Assembly: GCA_023259055.1 (NCBI GenBank)
Contig: JAHFQZ010000006.1
Span: 119,796-183,795, forward strand
Origin: Nitrosomonadales bacterium
GTDB lineage: Bacteria; Pseudomonadota; Gammaproteobacteria; Burkholderiales; Gallionellaceae
Direction of reading: 5' to 3'
DNA: 64,000 nucleotides
The notes beneath the pieces are model-generated. The model did no database searches. It saw nothing but the letters and a program-made list of their open reading frames with translations, and had not been told where the DNA came from. Positions 53,920-64,000 of this stretch are shown here, one piece after another (position 1 is the first letter of the stretch; every line of letters begins with the position of its first letter). The position numbers and the translations under genes were made by a program.

Positions 53920-56900
53920 ATGAATGACAAGCAAAACGACCAAAGCTCATTGCGGACTGGAATCGGGCGCAATGAATCGGGGGCGGCTATTCCGGATAGC
54001 GACCGCTTCTTTTTGGCATTGTCACAGGCCAGCACGATGGGAATCTTCCGAACCGACGTGCATGGCAATTATCTTTATGTCAATGAGCTCTGGTGCAAAA
54101 TTGTCGGCATGAAGCCGGGTGAGGCGCTTATAGGGGGATGGGCGCGAGCCATTCATCCGGATGATCGCGAACGGGTAGCAAAAGCCTGGTATACATCGAA
54201 TCATGCACACCTGAATTTCATTCTGGAATACCGTATCAAACGGCCGGATGGCCAGGTGCGCTGGGTGCTGGGGCAGGCTGCAGCCGAACGGGGGGCGGAC
54301 GGCAAGGTGATGGGCTATGTTGGCACCATCACTGATGTCACCCAGATCAAGCAGTCGGAGGAGGTAAGGCAGGAAGCCTTGCAGCGTCTCCAGAAAATCG
54401 CTTCCCAAGTACCCGGAGTTGTTTATCAATTCCGGTTGCGCCCCGATGGCAGCATCTGCGTTCCCTATGCCAGTGAAGCCGCCCGCGAAATATACCGGCT
54501 TGATCCGGAGGAGGTCCACGAGGATGCGTCTAGGATATTTGCTAATGTCCATCCGGATGATCTGGAAAACTTGAAGGAATCCATCGAGGTATCAGCACGA
54601 GATTTGACGCCGTGGGAGCATGAGTATCGGCTGAAATTTGAAGACGGCACGGTGCGCTGGCTATTGGGCAACAGCATTCCGCAGCGCGAAGCAGACGGTT
54701 CCACGCTCTGGCACGGCTTTATCACCGATATCACAACCCGCAAGCGAGTAGAGGCTGAAATATTCGCAGTGCAAAGCCGATTGAAAGCCACGCTTGAAGC
54801 CATTCCAGACCTGTTGTTTGAGATGGGGCTGGATGGACGTTACTACGACTGCCATGCTACGCATCCTGAATTGCTGGCCGCTCCCCCCGAAGAATTGATT
54901 GGCAAAACCGTGAGCGATGTCCTTCCTCCCGAGGCGGCTGACGCGGTCATGCTGGCATTGCGCGAGGCTTATGAAAAAGGGAGCTCCTATGGCAGGCAGA
55001 TTGAGCTGACACTTTCTCAAGGCACGTTCTGGTTCGAGCTTTCTGTTGCCCGCAAGCACAGCATTACCAGAGAGGAACCTCGCTTCATTGTGCTGTCGCG
55101 CGATATTACCGGGCGCAAGAAGAGCGAAGAGCAACTTAAACACAGCGAGGAAATGCTAAGAGCTTATCTGGACAACGTCTCCGATACCATCTGGCTGATC
55201 GATGCGAACATGAACATGGCCTACGTGTCGCCCAGTGTCACCAGCCTGCTGGGTGTCTTACCCGAGGAGCTGATCGGACGTCCCAGCGCTCTGGTTATTC
55301 ACTCGGACGACATGAGCATTATAGATAACGCCATGCGTTATGTTATGGAGCATCCCGGCGAACCCCATACGATCCAGTACCGGGTCAGCCACAAGGATGG
55401 CCGCTGGATTTCTGTGGAGAGCACCGGCACAAACATGCTGGGCAATCCGGTAATCAACGGCGTGCTCGTTGCCATGCGGGATATTACCCAGCGCAAGCTT
55501 GCCGAAGATGCATTGCGCGAAAGCGAACACCGTTACCGGCTTCTTGTCGAATTCTCCCCGATCTGCATTCATGAAATTGACCTGGAAGGCCGTCTGCAAT
55601 CCATGAACAGGGCGGGGCTTGACATGCTCGGCCTGGATGATGTCAAGAAAATCTGCGGCATGCCATACCTTGGTGCGGTAAGCCAGCAAGATGCCGGGCG
55701 CGTTGGGGCACTGTTGCAGGATGCTATTACCAACGGGATCACAAGCAATTTTGAATTTGCTTCTGCCGGGGATGTGCAGCGTTATTTCAAATCATGCTTC
55801 GTTCCGATCAAGGACGCCAGCGGCAAGGTGCTAAAGCTGATGGGCATAACCGAAGACATCACCGAGCGCAAACAAATCGAAGATGCCCTGCGCGAGAGCG
55901 AAGCAAGCCAAAGCGCCATCCTGAATAACGCTCCCTATCTGGTCTGGTTGAAAGATACTGAAGGCCGTTATCTCAAGGTAAACAAGACTTATGCCGATTA
56001 TGCACGGTTGAAAGAAGCCCGGCAGGTTATCGGCAAAACCGATTTTGATCTCTGGCCGAGAGAACTCGCGGAAAAATACCGCGCCGACGATGCCGAGGTC
56101 ATGTCCTTGCGCCAGCAAAAACGAGTCGAGGAGCCATCGTTTGACGGTGACAAAATGCACTGGACAGAAACCTTCAAGACTCCGGTCATCGACGATAACG
56201 GCCATATACTTGGCACGACCGGCTTTGCGCGCGACATCACCGAACGCAAACAGGCCGAGCTGGCGCTGGCCGAGAGTGAGAACCGCTTCCGCGAGATATT
56301 CAACACCGTCAGTGACGCGATTTTCATTCACGATGCGGAAACTGGCCGCATCCTCGATGTCAATCGCCGCATGCTCGAGATGTACGGCTTTACCCGGGAA
56401 CAAGCGCTTGCATGCGGTCCCGACGACCTGAGCGCCGGCACGCCACCCTATTCGGCCGCCGAGGCCGCCGAAAAAATTCGCATGGCACGCGTTGTGGGCC
56501 CGCAGACCTTCGTCTGGCTGGCGCGTGCCCGCGATGGGCATCTTTTCTGGGTAGAGGTAAGCCTTCAATTCGCGTTCATTGGCAGCCAACAGCGGATTCT
56601 GGCTACGGTACGCGATATTACCGAACGCAAAAATGCGGAGGCTGCTTTGCAGGAGAGCGAATATCGCTGGAAATTCGCCCTTGAAGGCTCAGGCGATGGC
56701 CTCTGGGATTGGAACGTGGCAGACAACACCGTGTTTTACTCCAAACGCTGGAAGGAAATGTTGGGCTATTCAGAAGACGAGATCGGCAACGGTCTGGATG
56801 AATGGGAGAAACGCCTGCACCCTGATGACAAGGCGGAAACCCTTGCCACGGTGCAAGCATATCTTGACGGCAAGACGCAGGTGTACCAATGGGAGCACCG

Positions 56901-57591
56901 CGTAAGCTGCAAGGATGGCAGCTGGAAGTGGATACTCGACCGGGGCATGGTGGTCAGCCGCGACGAACAAGGCAAGCCCTTGCGCATGATTGGTACATAT
57001 GCCGATATTACCGAGCGCAAACAGGCGGAAGAACAAATTCACAACTTGGCTTTTTACGACACCTTGACGCAACTTCCCAACCGCCGCATGTTGAACGACC
57101 GTATGAATCAGGCAATGGCCTCCAGCAAGCGCAGCAGCCGATACGGCGCACTGCTGTTCCTCGATCTGGATAACTTCAAGCCGCTCAATGATACGTATGG
57201 GCACGTGGTTGGCGATTTGCTGTTGAAGGAAGTTGCGCGCCGCATCAGCAGTTGTGTGCGCGAAATGGACACGGTCGCGCGTTTTGGGGGCGATGAGTTT
57301 GTGGTCATGTTAACCGAGCTGGATACCGATAAAGTGGAATCGACCGCACAAGCCGGAGTCGTTGCCGAAAAAATCCGCATCTCTCTTGCCGAGCCTTATG
57401 TGTTGAAAGTTCAGCAACGAGACAAAGCGGAAACCACCGTTGAGCACCATTGCACATCGAGTATCGGCGTGGTGTTGTTCATTAACCACGAAGACAGTCC
57501 GGAAGACATCCTCAAGTGGGCTGATATGGCGATGTATCAGGCAAAAGATGATGGCCGCAATTTGATTCGCTTCTATCATTCCAAGGGTTGA
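53920..57591 (+). CDS. Multi-PAS diguanylate cyclase
   Basis: 1223 residues from the ATG at 53920 (a TTG start 60 bases earlier is possible; neither has a clear Shine-Dalgarno). No membrane segment. I count eight PAS/PAC modules in tandem, most ending in DITERK-like linkers (ITDVTQIK, ITDITTRK, SRDITGRK, MRDITQRK, TEDITERK, ARDITERK, VRDITERK, YADITERK). The GGDEF domain follows: FYDTLTQLPNRRMLNDRM, FLDLDNFKPLNDTYGH, and ARFGGDEFVVML with intact GGDEF at residue ~1123. It should make c-di-GMP. No EAL domain. The C-terminal end IRFYHSKG is usual. A cytoplasmic sensor integrating several signals. Confidence 0.93.
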   Translation: MNDKQNDQSSLRTGIGRNESGAAIPDSDRFFLALSQASTMGIFRTDVHGNYLYVNELWCKIVGMKPGEALIGGWARAIHPDDRERVAKAWYTSNHAHLNFILEYRIKRPDGQVRWVLGQAAAERGADGKVMGYVGTITDVTQIKQSEEVRQEALQRLQKIASQVPGVVYQFRLRPDGSICVPYASEAAREIYRLDPEEVHEDASRIFANVHPDDLENLKESIEVSARDLTPWEHEYRLKFEDGTVRWLLGNSIPQREADGSTLWHGFITDITTRKRVEAEIFAVQSRLKATLEAIPDLLFEMGLDGRYYDCHATHPELLAAPPEELIGKTVSDVLPPEAADAVMLALREAYEKGSSYGRQIELTLSQGTFWFELSVARKHSITREEPRFIVLSRDITGRKKSEEQLKHSEEMLRAYLDNVSDTIWLIDANMNMAYVSPSVTSLLGVLPEELIGRPSALVIHSDDMSIIDNAMRYVMEHPGEPHTIQYRVSHKDGRWISVESTGTNMLGNPVINGVLVAMRDITQRKLAEDALRESEHRYRLLVEFSPICIHEIDLEGRLQSMNRAGLDMLGLDDVKKICGMPYLGAVSQQDAGRVGALLQDAITNGITSNFEFASAGDVQRYFKSCFVPIKDASGKVLKLMGITEDITERKQIEDALRESEASQSAILNNAPYLVWLKDTEGRYLKVNKTYADYARLKEARQVIGKTDFDLWPRELAEKYRADDAEVMSLRQQKRVEEPSFDGDKMHWTETFKTPVIDDNGHILGTTGFARDITERKQAELALAESENRFREIFNTVSDAIFIHDAETGRILDVNRRMLEMYGFTREQALACGPDDLSAGTPPYSAAEAAEKIRMARVVGPQTFVWLARARDGHLFWVEVSLQFAFIGSQQRILATVRDITERKNAEAALQESEYRWKFALEGSGDGLWDWNVADNTVFYSKRWKEMLGYSEDEIGNGLDEWEKRLHPDDKAETLATVQAYLDGKTQVYQWEHRVSCKDGSWKWILDRGMVVSRDEQGKPLRMIGTYADITERKQAEEQIHNLAFYDTLTQLPNRRMLNDRMNQAMASSKRSSRYGALLFLDLDNFKPLNDTYGHVVGDLLLKEVARRISSCVREMDTVARFGGDEFVVMLTELDTDKVESTAQAGVVAEKIRISLAEPYVLKVQQRDKAETTVEHHCTSSIGVVLFINHEDSPEDILKWADMAMYQAKDDGRNLIRFYHSKG

Positions 57592-57727
57592 ATGAGCGGT
57601 TTGTATCGGTAGAGGTCTTTCACTATCAACTGCCCTTGCCAGCAGAACTCCATAAATATATTTAGCCAAAACTACTGGCTTACTTTCGTTTCGCAAAGGT
57701 TCACCTCACTTTAGGAAAATACTTGCC

Positions 57728-57742
57728 GCACCTTGGCAGTGC
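57728..57742. promoter_or_regulatory. Possible NtrC-type enhancer site
   Basis: GCACCTTGGCAGTGC has inverse GCAC/GTGC ends at the spacing of NtrC sites (GCACYA-N5-TGGTGC) but matches only partly. It lies about 95 bases before the sigma-54 -24 element. Confidence 0.35.
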
Positions 57743-57835
57743 ATCAGGTCGTTATCGCGCGTGTAATTGGTGCCCAGACTTAGCACGACAATCTTTGGCG
57801 TTTTCTAGTTTATTGTTTTTCCTGAACAAACTACT

Positions 57836-57851
57836 TTGGCACACTTCCTGC
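57836..57851 (+). promoter_or_regulatory. Sigma-54 promoter
   Basis: TTGGCACACTTCCTGC: GG at 57838 and GC at 57850 are separated by exactly 10 bases, as sigma-54 requires; the consensus is TGGCAC-N5-TTGC. It lies about 60 bases before the porin start and fits nitrogen control of glnK-amtB. Confidence 0.7.
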
Positions 57852-57908
57852 GGTAGCAGTAAGGCAGGAGGTTTTTAACCCTGTGTCAATTTATGTAAAG
57901 GAAATGCA

Positions 57909-59437
<1,529 letters not shown>

Positions 59438-59447
59438 GGAGGATGCC

Positions 59448-60833
59448 ATGAAGAAAATGTTAGAACTCCTTACGCTGGTAGTGGTGCTGTGCGGCGCATC
59501 CGCAGCGGCCTTCGCCGAACAGGCCGCCAGTGCGGCAGTACCTGTTCCCAACAAGGGCGACACCGCATGGATGCTGGTCGCAACGATACTCGTCATCCTG
59601 ATGTCGTTGCCAGGTCTGGCGTTGTTTTACGGCGGTCTGGTGCGCGTCAAGAACATGCTGTCGGTGCTGGCGCAAGTGTTCGCCATCTTCTGCCTGATCT
59701 CGATCCTGTGGGTGGTGTATGGCTACAGCCTGGCATTCACGTCAGGCGGCGGCATGAATAACATCATCGGCGGATTCTCCAAGGCGTTCCTCGCCGGGGT
59801 GAATACCGATGCGGTAGTGGAAACTTTCAGCAAGGGGGTGGTGATTCCCGAGATGTTGTTCATGGTGTTCCAGCTTACCTTCGCGGCGATCACCGTGGCG
59901 CTGACCGTGGGCGGATTTGCGGAGCGCATCAAGTTCTCCGCCGTGCTGGTGTTCGCCGCGTTGTGGTTCACCTTCTCCTACCTGCCGATGGCGCACATGG
60001 TGTGGTTCTGGGGCGGCCCTTCGGCTTACGCCGATCCATCCGGTTTCATCTTCGGCAAGGGTGCGCTGGACTTCGCGGGCGGCACAGTGGTGCATATCAA
60101 CGCGGCAATGGCCGCATTAATGGGCGCCATCGTGCTGGGCAAGCGCATCGGTTATGGCAGAGAGCACATGGCCCCGCATAGCCTGACCATGACCATGATC
60201 GGCGCATCGCTGCTGTGGGTGGGCTGGTTCGGTTTCAACGCCGGTTCCAACCTCGAAGCCACCGGCACGGCAGTATTGGCGATGGTGAATACCCTGGTTG
60301 CAACGGCCGCCGCCGCCTTCTCATGGATGCTTGCGGAATGGCTGCTGAAGGGCAAACCCAGCATGTTGGGCCTGGCATCAGGCGCGGTCGCCGGCATGGT
60401 CGCCGTTACCCCGGCATGCGGCTTCATCGGCCCGATGGGCGCCATCGTGCTGGGCTTGCTGGCTGGTGTTGTATGTTTCTGGGGTGTCAACGGCCTGAAG
60501 AAATTGCTCGGCATTGATGATTCGCTGGATGTGTTCGGCGTCCACGGCGTAGGCGGCATCCTGGGTGCTTTAAGCACTGGTGTACTGGCGGCCCCCAGCC
60601 TCGGCGGCACAGGCGTGTATGACTACGCTACAGGCAAAGTGGCGGAATATTCCATCATCGGCCAAGTGACCAGCCAAGCCTGGGGTGTAGGCGTGACGAT
60701 CCTGTGGTCGGGTGTCGTCAGCTTCGTGCTGTTCAAGCTGATCGACATGGTAATGGGGCTGCGTGTAGCGGAAGATGAGGAACGCGAAGGCCTGGATACT
60801 ACTTCTCATGGTGAGCGTGCTTACAGTCTGTAG
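59448..60833 (+). CDS. amtB: Ammonium transporter
   Basis: 461 residues from the ATG at 59448, with AAGGAGG seven or eight bases upstream. Cleavable signal peptide ~1-24, then eleven membrane helices. Twin-histidine channel residues lie in GGTVVHINAAMAAL and FGVHGVGGILGAL; FYGGLVRVKNML and AHMVWFWGG are also conserved. The cytoplasmic tail is usual. Transports ammonium; gated by GlnK from the gene before it. Last gene of the sigma-54 operon. Confidence 0.97.
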   Translation: MKKMLELLTLVVVLCGASAAAFAEQAASAAVPVPNKGDTAWMLVATILVILMSLPGLALFYGGLVRVKNMLSVLAQVFAIFCLISILWVVYGYSLAFTSGGGMNNIIGGFSKAFLAGVNTDAVVETFSKGVVIPEMLFMVFQLTFAAITVALTVGGFAERIKFSAVLVFAALWFTFSYLPMAHMVWFWGGPSAYADPSGFIFGKGALDFAGGTVVHINAAMAALMGAIVLGKRIGYGREHMAPHSLTMTMIGASLLWVGWFGFNAGSNLEATGTAVLAMVNTLVATAAAAFSWMLAEWLLKGKPSMLGLASGAVAGMVAVTPACGFIGPMGAIVLGLLAGVVCFWGVNGLKKLLGIDDSLDVFGVHGVGGILGALSTGVLAAPSLGGTGVYDYATGKVAEYSIIGQVTSQAWGVGVTILWSGVVSFVLFKLIDMVMGLRVAEDEEREGLDTTSHGERAYSL

Positions 60834-60909
60834 GTGTTACAGAGGCGCGTTCATCGTGCCCCTGCAATGTTGCTTGCTTGATGGAAAAATGGAATCAGAT
60901 AGCCCCTTA

Positions 60910-61263
60910 CTAATTCAGTATTTTGTTTGCCAGCGGGTTTGCCGGCTTGATCGTTGCATCCTTTGAAACATCAGCGCCTGAACCATCATTCCTGGGAGTA
61001 TTGTTCCTGAAAATATCATTGTCCTCTCCATGACCCTTGCCGGGTTTTTCCGGCGAATCCTTCTGGGGTTTGGGAAGGATAGGTACTACAGTCACCGCAT
61101 CTTTAATCGGGCCGGCGGAGCTCAGACCCGTTTTCTCGCATGGTTCGGTCGTATACGTGATCTGCTTTCCGTCCGTGCATTTATTCAGGCTGGCTTCCGC
61201 ATTGGGCATTGAATGACAGAAAAGCAATGCGATGGACAAACCAAGGTGTGCTGGTTTTAACAT
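60910..61263 (-). CDS. Small secreted protein with DUF4124-like N-terminus
   Basis: 117 residues from the ATG at 61263, chosen because GGAGG stands 8 bases upstream; an ATG two codons earlier is too close to it. Signal peptide 1-~24 (MLKPAHLGLSIALLFCHSMPNAEA). The start of the mature part, LNKCTDGKQITYTTEPCEKTGL, has the two-cysteine Cys-x-Asp-Gly...Cys pattern of DUF4124. The rest is low complexity, rich in Pro, Lys and Asn. Periplasmic, function unknown. Confidence 0.7.
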   Translation of the reverse strand: MLKPAHLGLSIALLFCHSMPNAEASLNKCTDGKQITYTTEPCEKTGLSSAGPIKDAVTVVPILPKPQKDSPEKPGKGHGEDNDIFRNNTPRNDGSGADVSKDATIKPANPLANKILN

Positions 61264-61304
61264 TTGCATATCCTCCTTATTTGATATTGTAGGGTGCAGA
61301 CACC

Positions 61305-61989
<685 letters not shown>

Positions 61990-61997
<8 letters not shown>

Positions 61998-63234
61998 AGC
62001 GCAATGCCTCCGCAGGCTGGGTCTGCGACGCGCGATAGCTCGGGTACAGTGTCGCCAGCAAACTGATCAGGAAGGATATGCCCGAGACCAGCAGGACTTC
62101 GTCGTAGCGCAAATCGGATGGCAGTTCGCTTATGTAGTACACGTCCTTGGCGAGGAATTGAACGCCGAACAGGTGCTCGATGAACGGCACGACCACATCC
62201 AGGTTGAGCGCCAGCACGATGCCGCCGCCGCTGCCAAGCAGCATGCCGATGACGCCGATTACCACCCCCTGCACGATGAAAATTTTCATGATGCTGCGTG
62301 GCGATGCGCCCAGGGTGCGCAGAATCGCGATGTCGGCCTGTTTGTCGGTGACGGCCATCACCAGCGTGGAGACGATGTTGAACGCGGCCACCGCGACGAT
62401 CAGCGACAGAATGATGAACATCATTTTCTTTTCCATCTGCACCGCGCGGAAGTAGTTGCTGTTCTGGTGCGTCCAGTCGTTGGCGTACAGGTCGGGCGGC
62501 AATTTGCTTTGCAGCTCTTTTGCGACAAGCGGGGCGAGGTCGATGTTGCGCAGCTTGGCGCTGATGCCGGTTACCGCATCACCAAGTTGAAATAATTTCT
62601 GCGCGTCGTTAATGTGTATCAGCGCGAGGTTGTTGTCATAAGGAGCCATGCCAATTTCGAAGATGCCCGCCACGCGAAATTGCTTGAGGCGCGGCATCAT
62701 GCCGGCGGGTGTGATCTGTCCTTGCGGGGTAATCAGCATGACCTTGTCGCCAACCAGCACGCCCAACGCGCGCGCCAGATCGGAGCCGAGCGCGATGGCG
62801 AATTCCCCGCCGCGCAAATCACTCAATGCACCCGCTTTCATCTTGCTCGAGAGTTCGGTAATGGCGGTTTCCTGTTGCGGGTTGATGCCGCGCACCATCA
62901 CGCCCTGCACGCTCTGCCCGAACGACAGCATGCCTTGTCCGGCGACATACGGCGCTACGGCGAACACCTGAGGATGCTGCGCGACCTTATTTGAAATGGT
63001 TTGCCAGTCGTGTAACCTCCCGCCATCCGCAACCACTTCCAGATGCGGCGACGCGCCCAGCATGCGCGCGCGGATTTCCTTCTGGAAGCCGTTCATCACC
63101 GACAGCACCACGATCAACGCCATCACGCCCAAAGCCATCCCCAGTATGGAGATCAGCGAGATAAACGAGATGAAATGGTTGCGCCGCTTGGCGCGGGTAT
63201 AACGCAGACCGATGAACAGTTCGAATGGTAGCAA
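61990..63234 (-). CDS. lolC: Lipoprotein-releasing permease, LolC/LolE family
   Basis: 414 residues if a TTG at 63234 is the start ([21 protein letters not shown], the family-typical beginning). The open frame runs upstream to 63354 without an ATG and over a palindrome, so longer forms are unlikely; a GTG at 63276 is an alternative. Four membrane helices: ~25-50, then three in the last 150 residues ([67 protein letters not shown]). A large periplasmic domain lies between. Ends in PAEALRYE, as LolC and LolE do. Only one permease is present, so it may act as a homodimer (LolF type). Confidence 0.9.
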
Positions 63235-63320
63235 GGTAAAGTAGCCGATGTAATGGAACAGGCGTAAGTGTGCCACAAGGCGGCAGTCGAGACATCTTTT
63301 TGCTGAACCGCGCGAAGCGC

Positions 63321-63363
63321 GACGCTTAAGTGAGGCCCCCTTGCGGGGCGGCACTTAAGTGTC
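63321..63363. repeat. 43-bp palindrome between the lolC region and the CRISPR array
   Basis: GACGCTTAAGTGAGGCCCC and GGGGCGGCACTTAAGTGTC are inverse copies with a few differences. It ends 2 bases before the first CRISPR repeat. Confidence 0.7.
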
Positions 63364-63365
63364 AT

Positions 63366-64000
63366 GTTCCGGTCAGAGCGCAAATCCCAATCTGCTAAAC
63401 TAATAGCGCGCTCGACGTGGCCAGTGTTTTTGTTCCGGTCAGAGCGCAAATCCCAATCTGCTAAACTAGCACCTGCTATATATAGCTGTTAGTTAGTGTT
63501 CCGGTCAGAGCGCAAATCCCAATCTGCTAAACTGCAACATAGCAGCGCATTGCGGCGATTAGTGTTCCGGTCAGAGCGCAAATCCCAATCTGCTAAACTT
63601 TCCTTGTGAGTGGAGTTGATTTTCAGTGTGTTCCGGTCAGAGCGCAAATCCCAATCTGCTAAACTCAATCCCGGCGTGTTGCTCACGCTCACCATGTTCC
63701 GGTCAGAGCGCAAATCCCAATCTGCTAAACTCCCCAACCTGCTATCCAGAGATAGTCCTACGTTCCGGTCAGAGCGCAAATCCCAATCTGCTAAACTCCA
63801 GTCACTCTGCATAATGCAGGTGAGTTCGTTCCGGTCAGAGCGCAAATCCCAATCTGCTAAACTCTAGCCGAACAAGAGCATGGTGGCGATCAAGTTCCGG
63901 TCAGAGCGCAAATCCCAATCTGCTAAACTGAACTTTGTTTGCGGATAATGGCACAAACAGTTCCGGTCAGAGCGCAAATCCCAATCTGCTAAACTTACCA
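63366..64000 (+). CRISPR. CRISPR array, ten 36-nt repeats visible, continues past the window
   Basis: Repeats begin at 63366 and then every 66 bases (63432, 63498, 63564, 63630, 63696, 63762, 63828, 63894, 63960). Each is 36 nt (starts GTTCCGGTCAGAGCG, ends AATCTGCTAAACT) and they look identical. Nine complete spacers of exactly 30 nt, all different, plus the first 5 bases of a tenth. The 36/30 geometry and a repeat end resembling a promoter -10 (TGCTAAACT) are like type II-C arrays such as that of Neisseria. The subtype is inference only; no cas gene lies in the window. Small frames across the array are artefacts of the repeat. Confidence 0.97.

Larger units (their letters stand above)
57592..57908. 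other. Regulatory region of the porin-glnK-amtB operon
   Basis: 317 bases without a gene. Holds the sigma-54 promoter at 57836-57851 and GCAC/GTGC inverse words upstream (57728-57742; TTGGTGC at 57767-57773) that may be NtrC sites. Confidence 0.55.

Noticed and set aside
63235..63354. N-terminal extension of the LolC-family permease to a GTG at 63354
   Set aside because: It would begin inside a palindrome and add an Arg-rich leader not seen in the family.
63489..63867. Repetitive frames in the CRISPR region (LADWDLRSDRN on one strand, FRSERKSQSAKL on the other)
   Set aside because: They are artefacts of reading the 36-nt CRISPR repeat with a 66-base period, which is a multiple of three.

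Overview
The window looks like chromosomal DNA of a betaproteobacterium, most likely of the Nitrosomonadales/Gallionellaceae type. This is an inference from several signs: the tmRNA tag reads ANDENYALAA; gyrA is followed by serC, pheA, hisC and tyrA in betaproteobacterial order; mutL lies close to miaA; and a heptaheme cytochrome sits beside a PpiC foldase and a TlpA-like thioredoxin. No gene in the window fixes the genus.

Layout. 1-1.8 kb: the end of an EAL-hemerythrin signalling protein and a small secreted protein. 2.0-6.6 kb: topoisomerase IV (parE, parC; minus strand) with a REP-like doublet between the two genes. 7.0-11.6 kb: a secreted heptaheme c-type cytochrome, then ppiC and a tlpA-like gene. 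11.9-16.8 kb: a compact AT-rich integrative island in the 3' end of ssrA. It carries an AlpA-like regulator, a Sel1-repeat protein, small unknown proteins, a P4-type integrase and short direct repeats at both ends. 16.8-18.6 kb: ssrA, a HAD phosphatase and ubiG. 18.9-28.1 kb: gyrA and a serine/aromatic/histidine block (serC, serA, pheA, hisC, DAHP synthase, tyrA). 28.1-40.0 kb: a full set of genes for 4-amino-4-deoxy-L-arabinose modification of lipid A (arnT, one SMR-type flippase subunit, arnB, arnC, arnA as two separate genes, arnD, ugd). It is interrupted by a convergent pair of membrane/TPR genes, one of them a rhomboid protease. 40-50 kb: DUF302, FMN reductase, miaA, an MFS carrier, mutL, a MarC-family protein, a secreted Ig-like protein and comEC. 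50-57.6 kb: DUF2062, an unusual pyruvate-kinase-like protein, a Met/His/Cys-rich Spy-like protein and an 8-PAS GGDEF protein. 57.9-60.8 kb: a porin-glnK-amtB operon behind a good sigma-54 promoter. 61.3-63.2 kb: lolD and a LolC/E-family permease. 63.37-64.0 kb: the start of a CRISPR array (36-nt repeats, 30-nt spacers) that runs off the window; no cas gene is visible.

A recurring theme is palindromic repeats. At least ten families sit at gene ends: a 140-bp hairpin-like MITE in three full copies plus a fragment, REP-like doublets, dRS3-like ATTCCC-N8-GGGAAT elements, and several one-off inverted repeats. Two palindromes lie in frame inside mutL.

The most notable points are the ssrA island, which appears to have displaced the old ssrA terminator and supplied a new one; the MITE family placed directly after stop codons; the two repeats inside mutL; the cytochrome/foldase/thioredoxin cluster; and the CRISPR array, which is type II-C-like by repeat form only.
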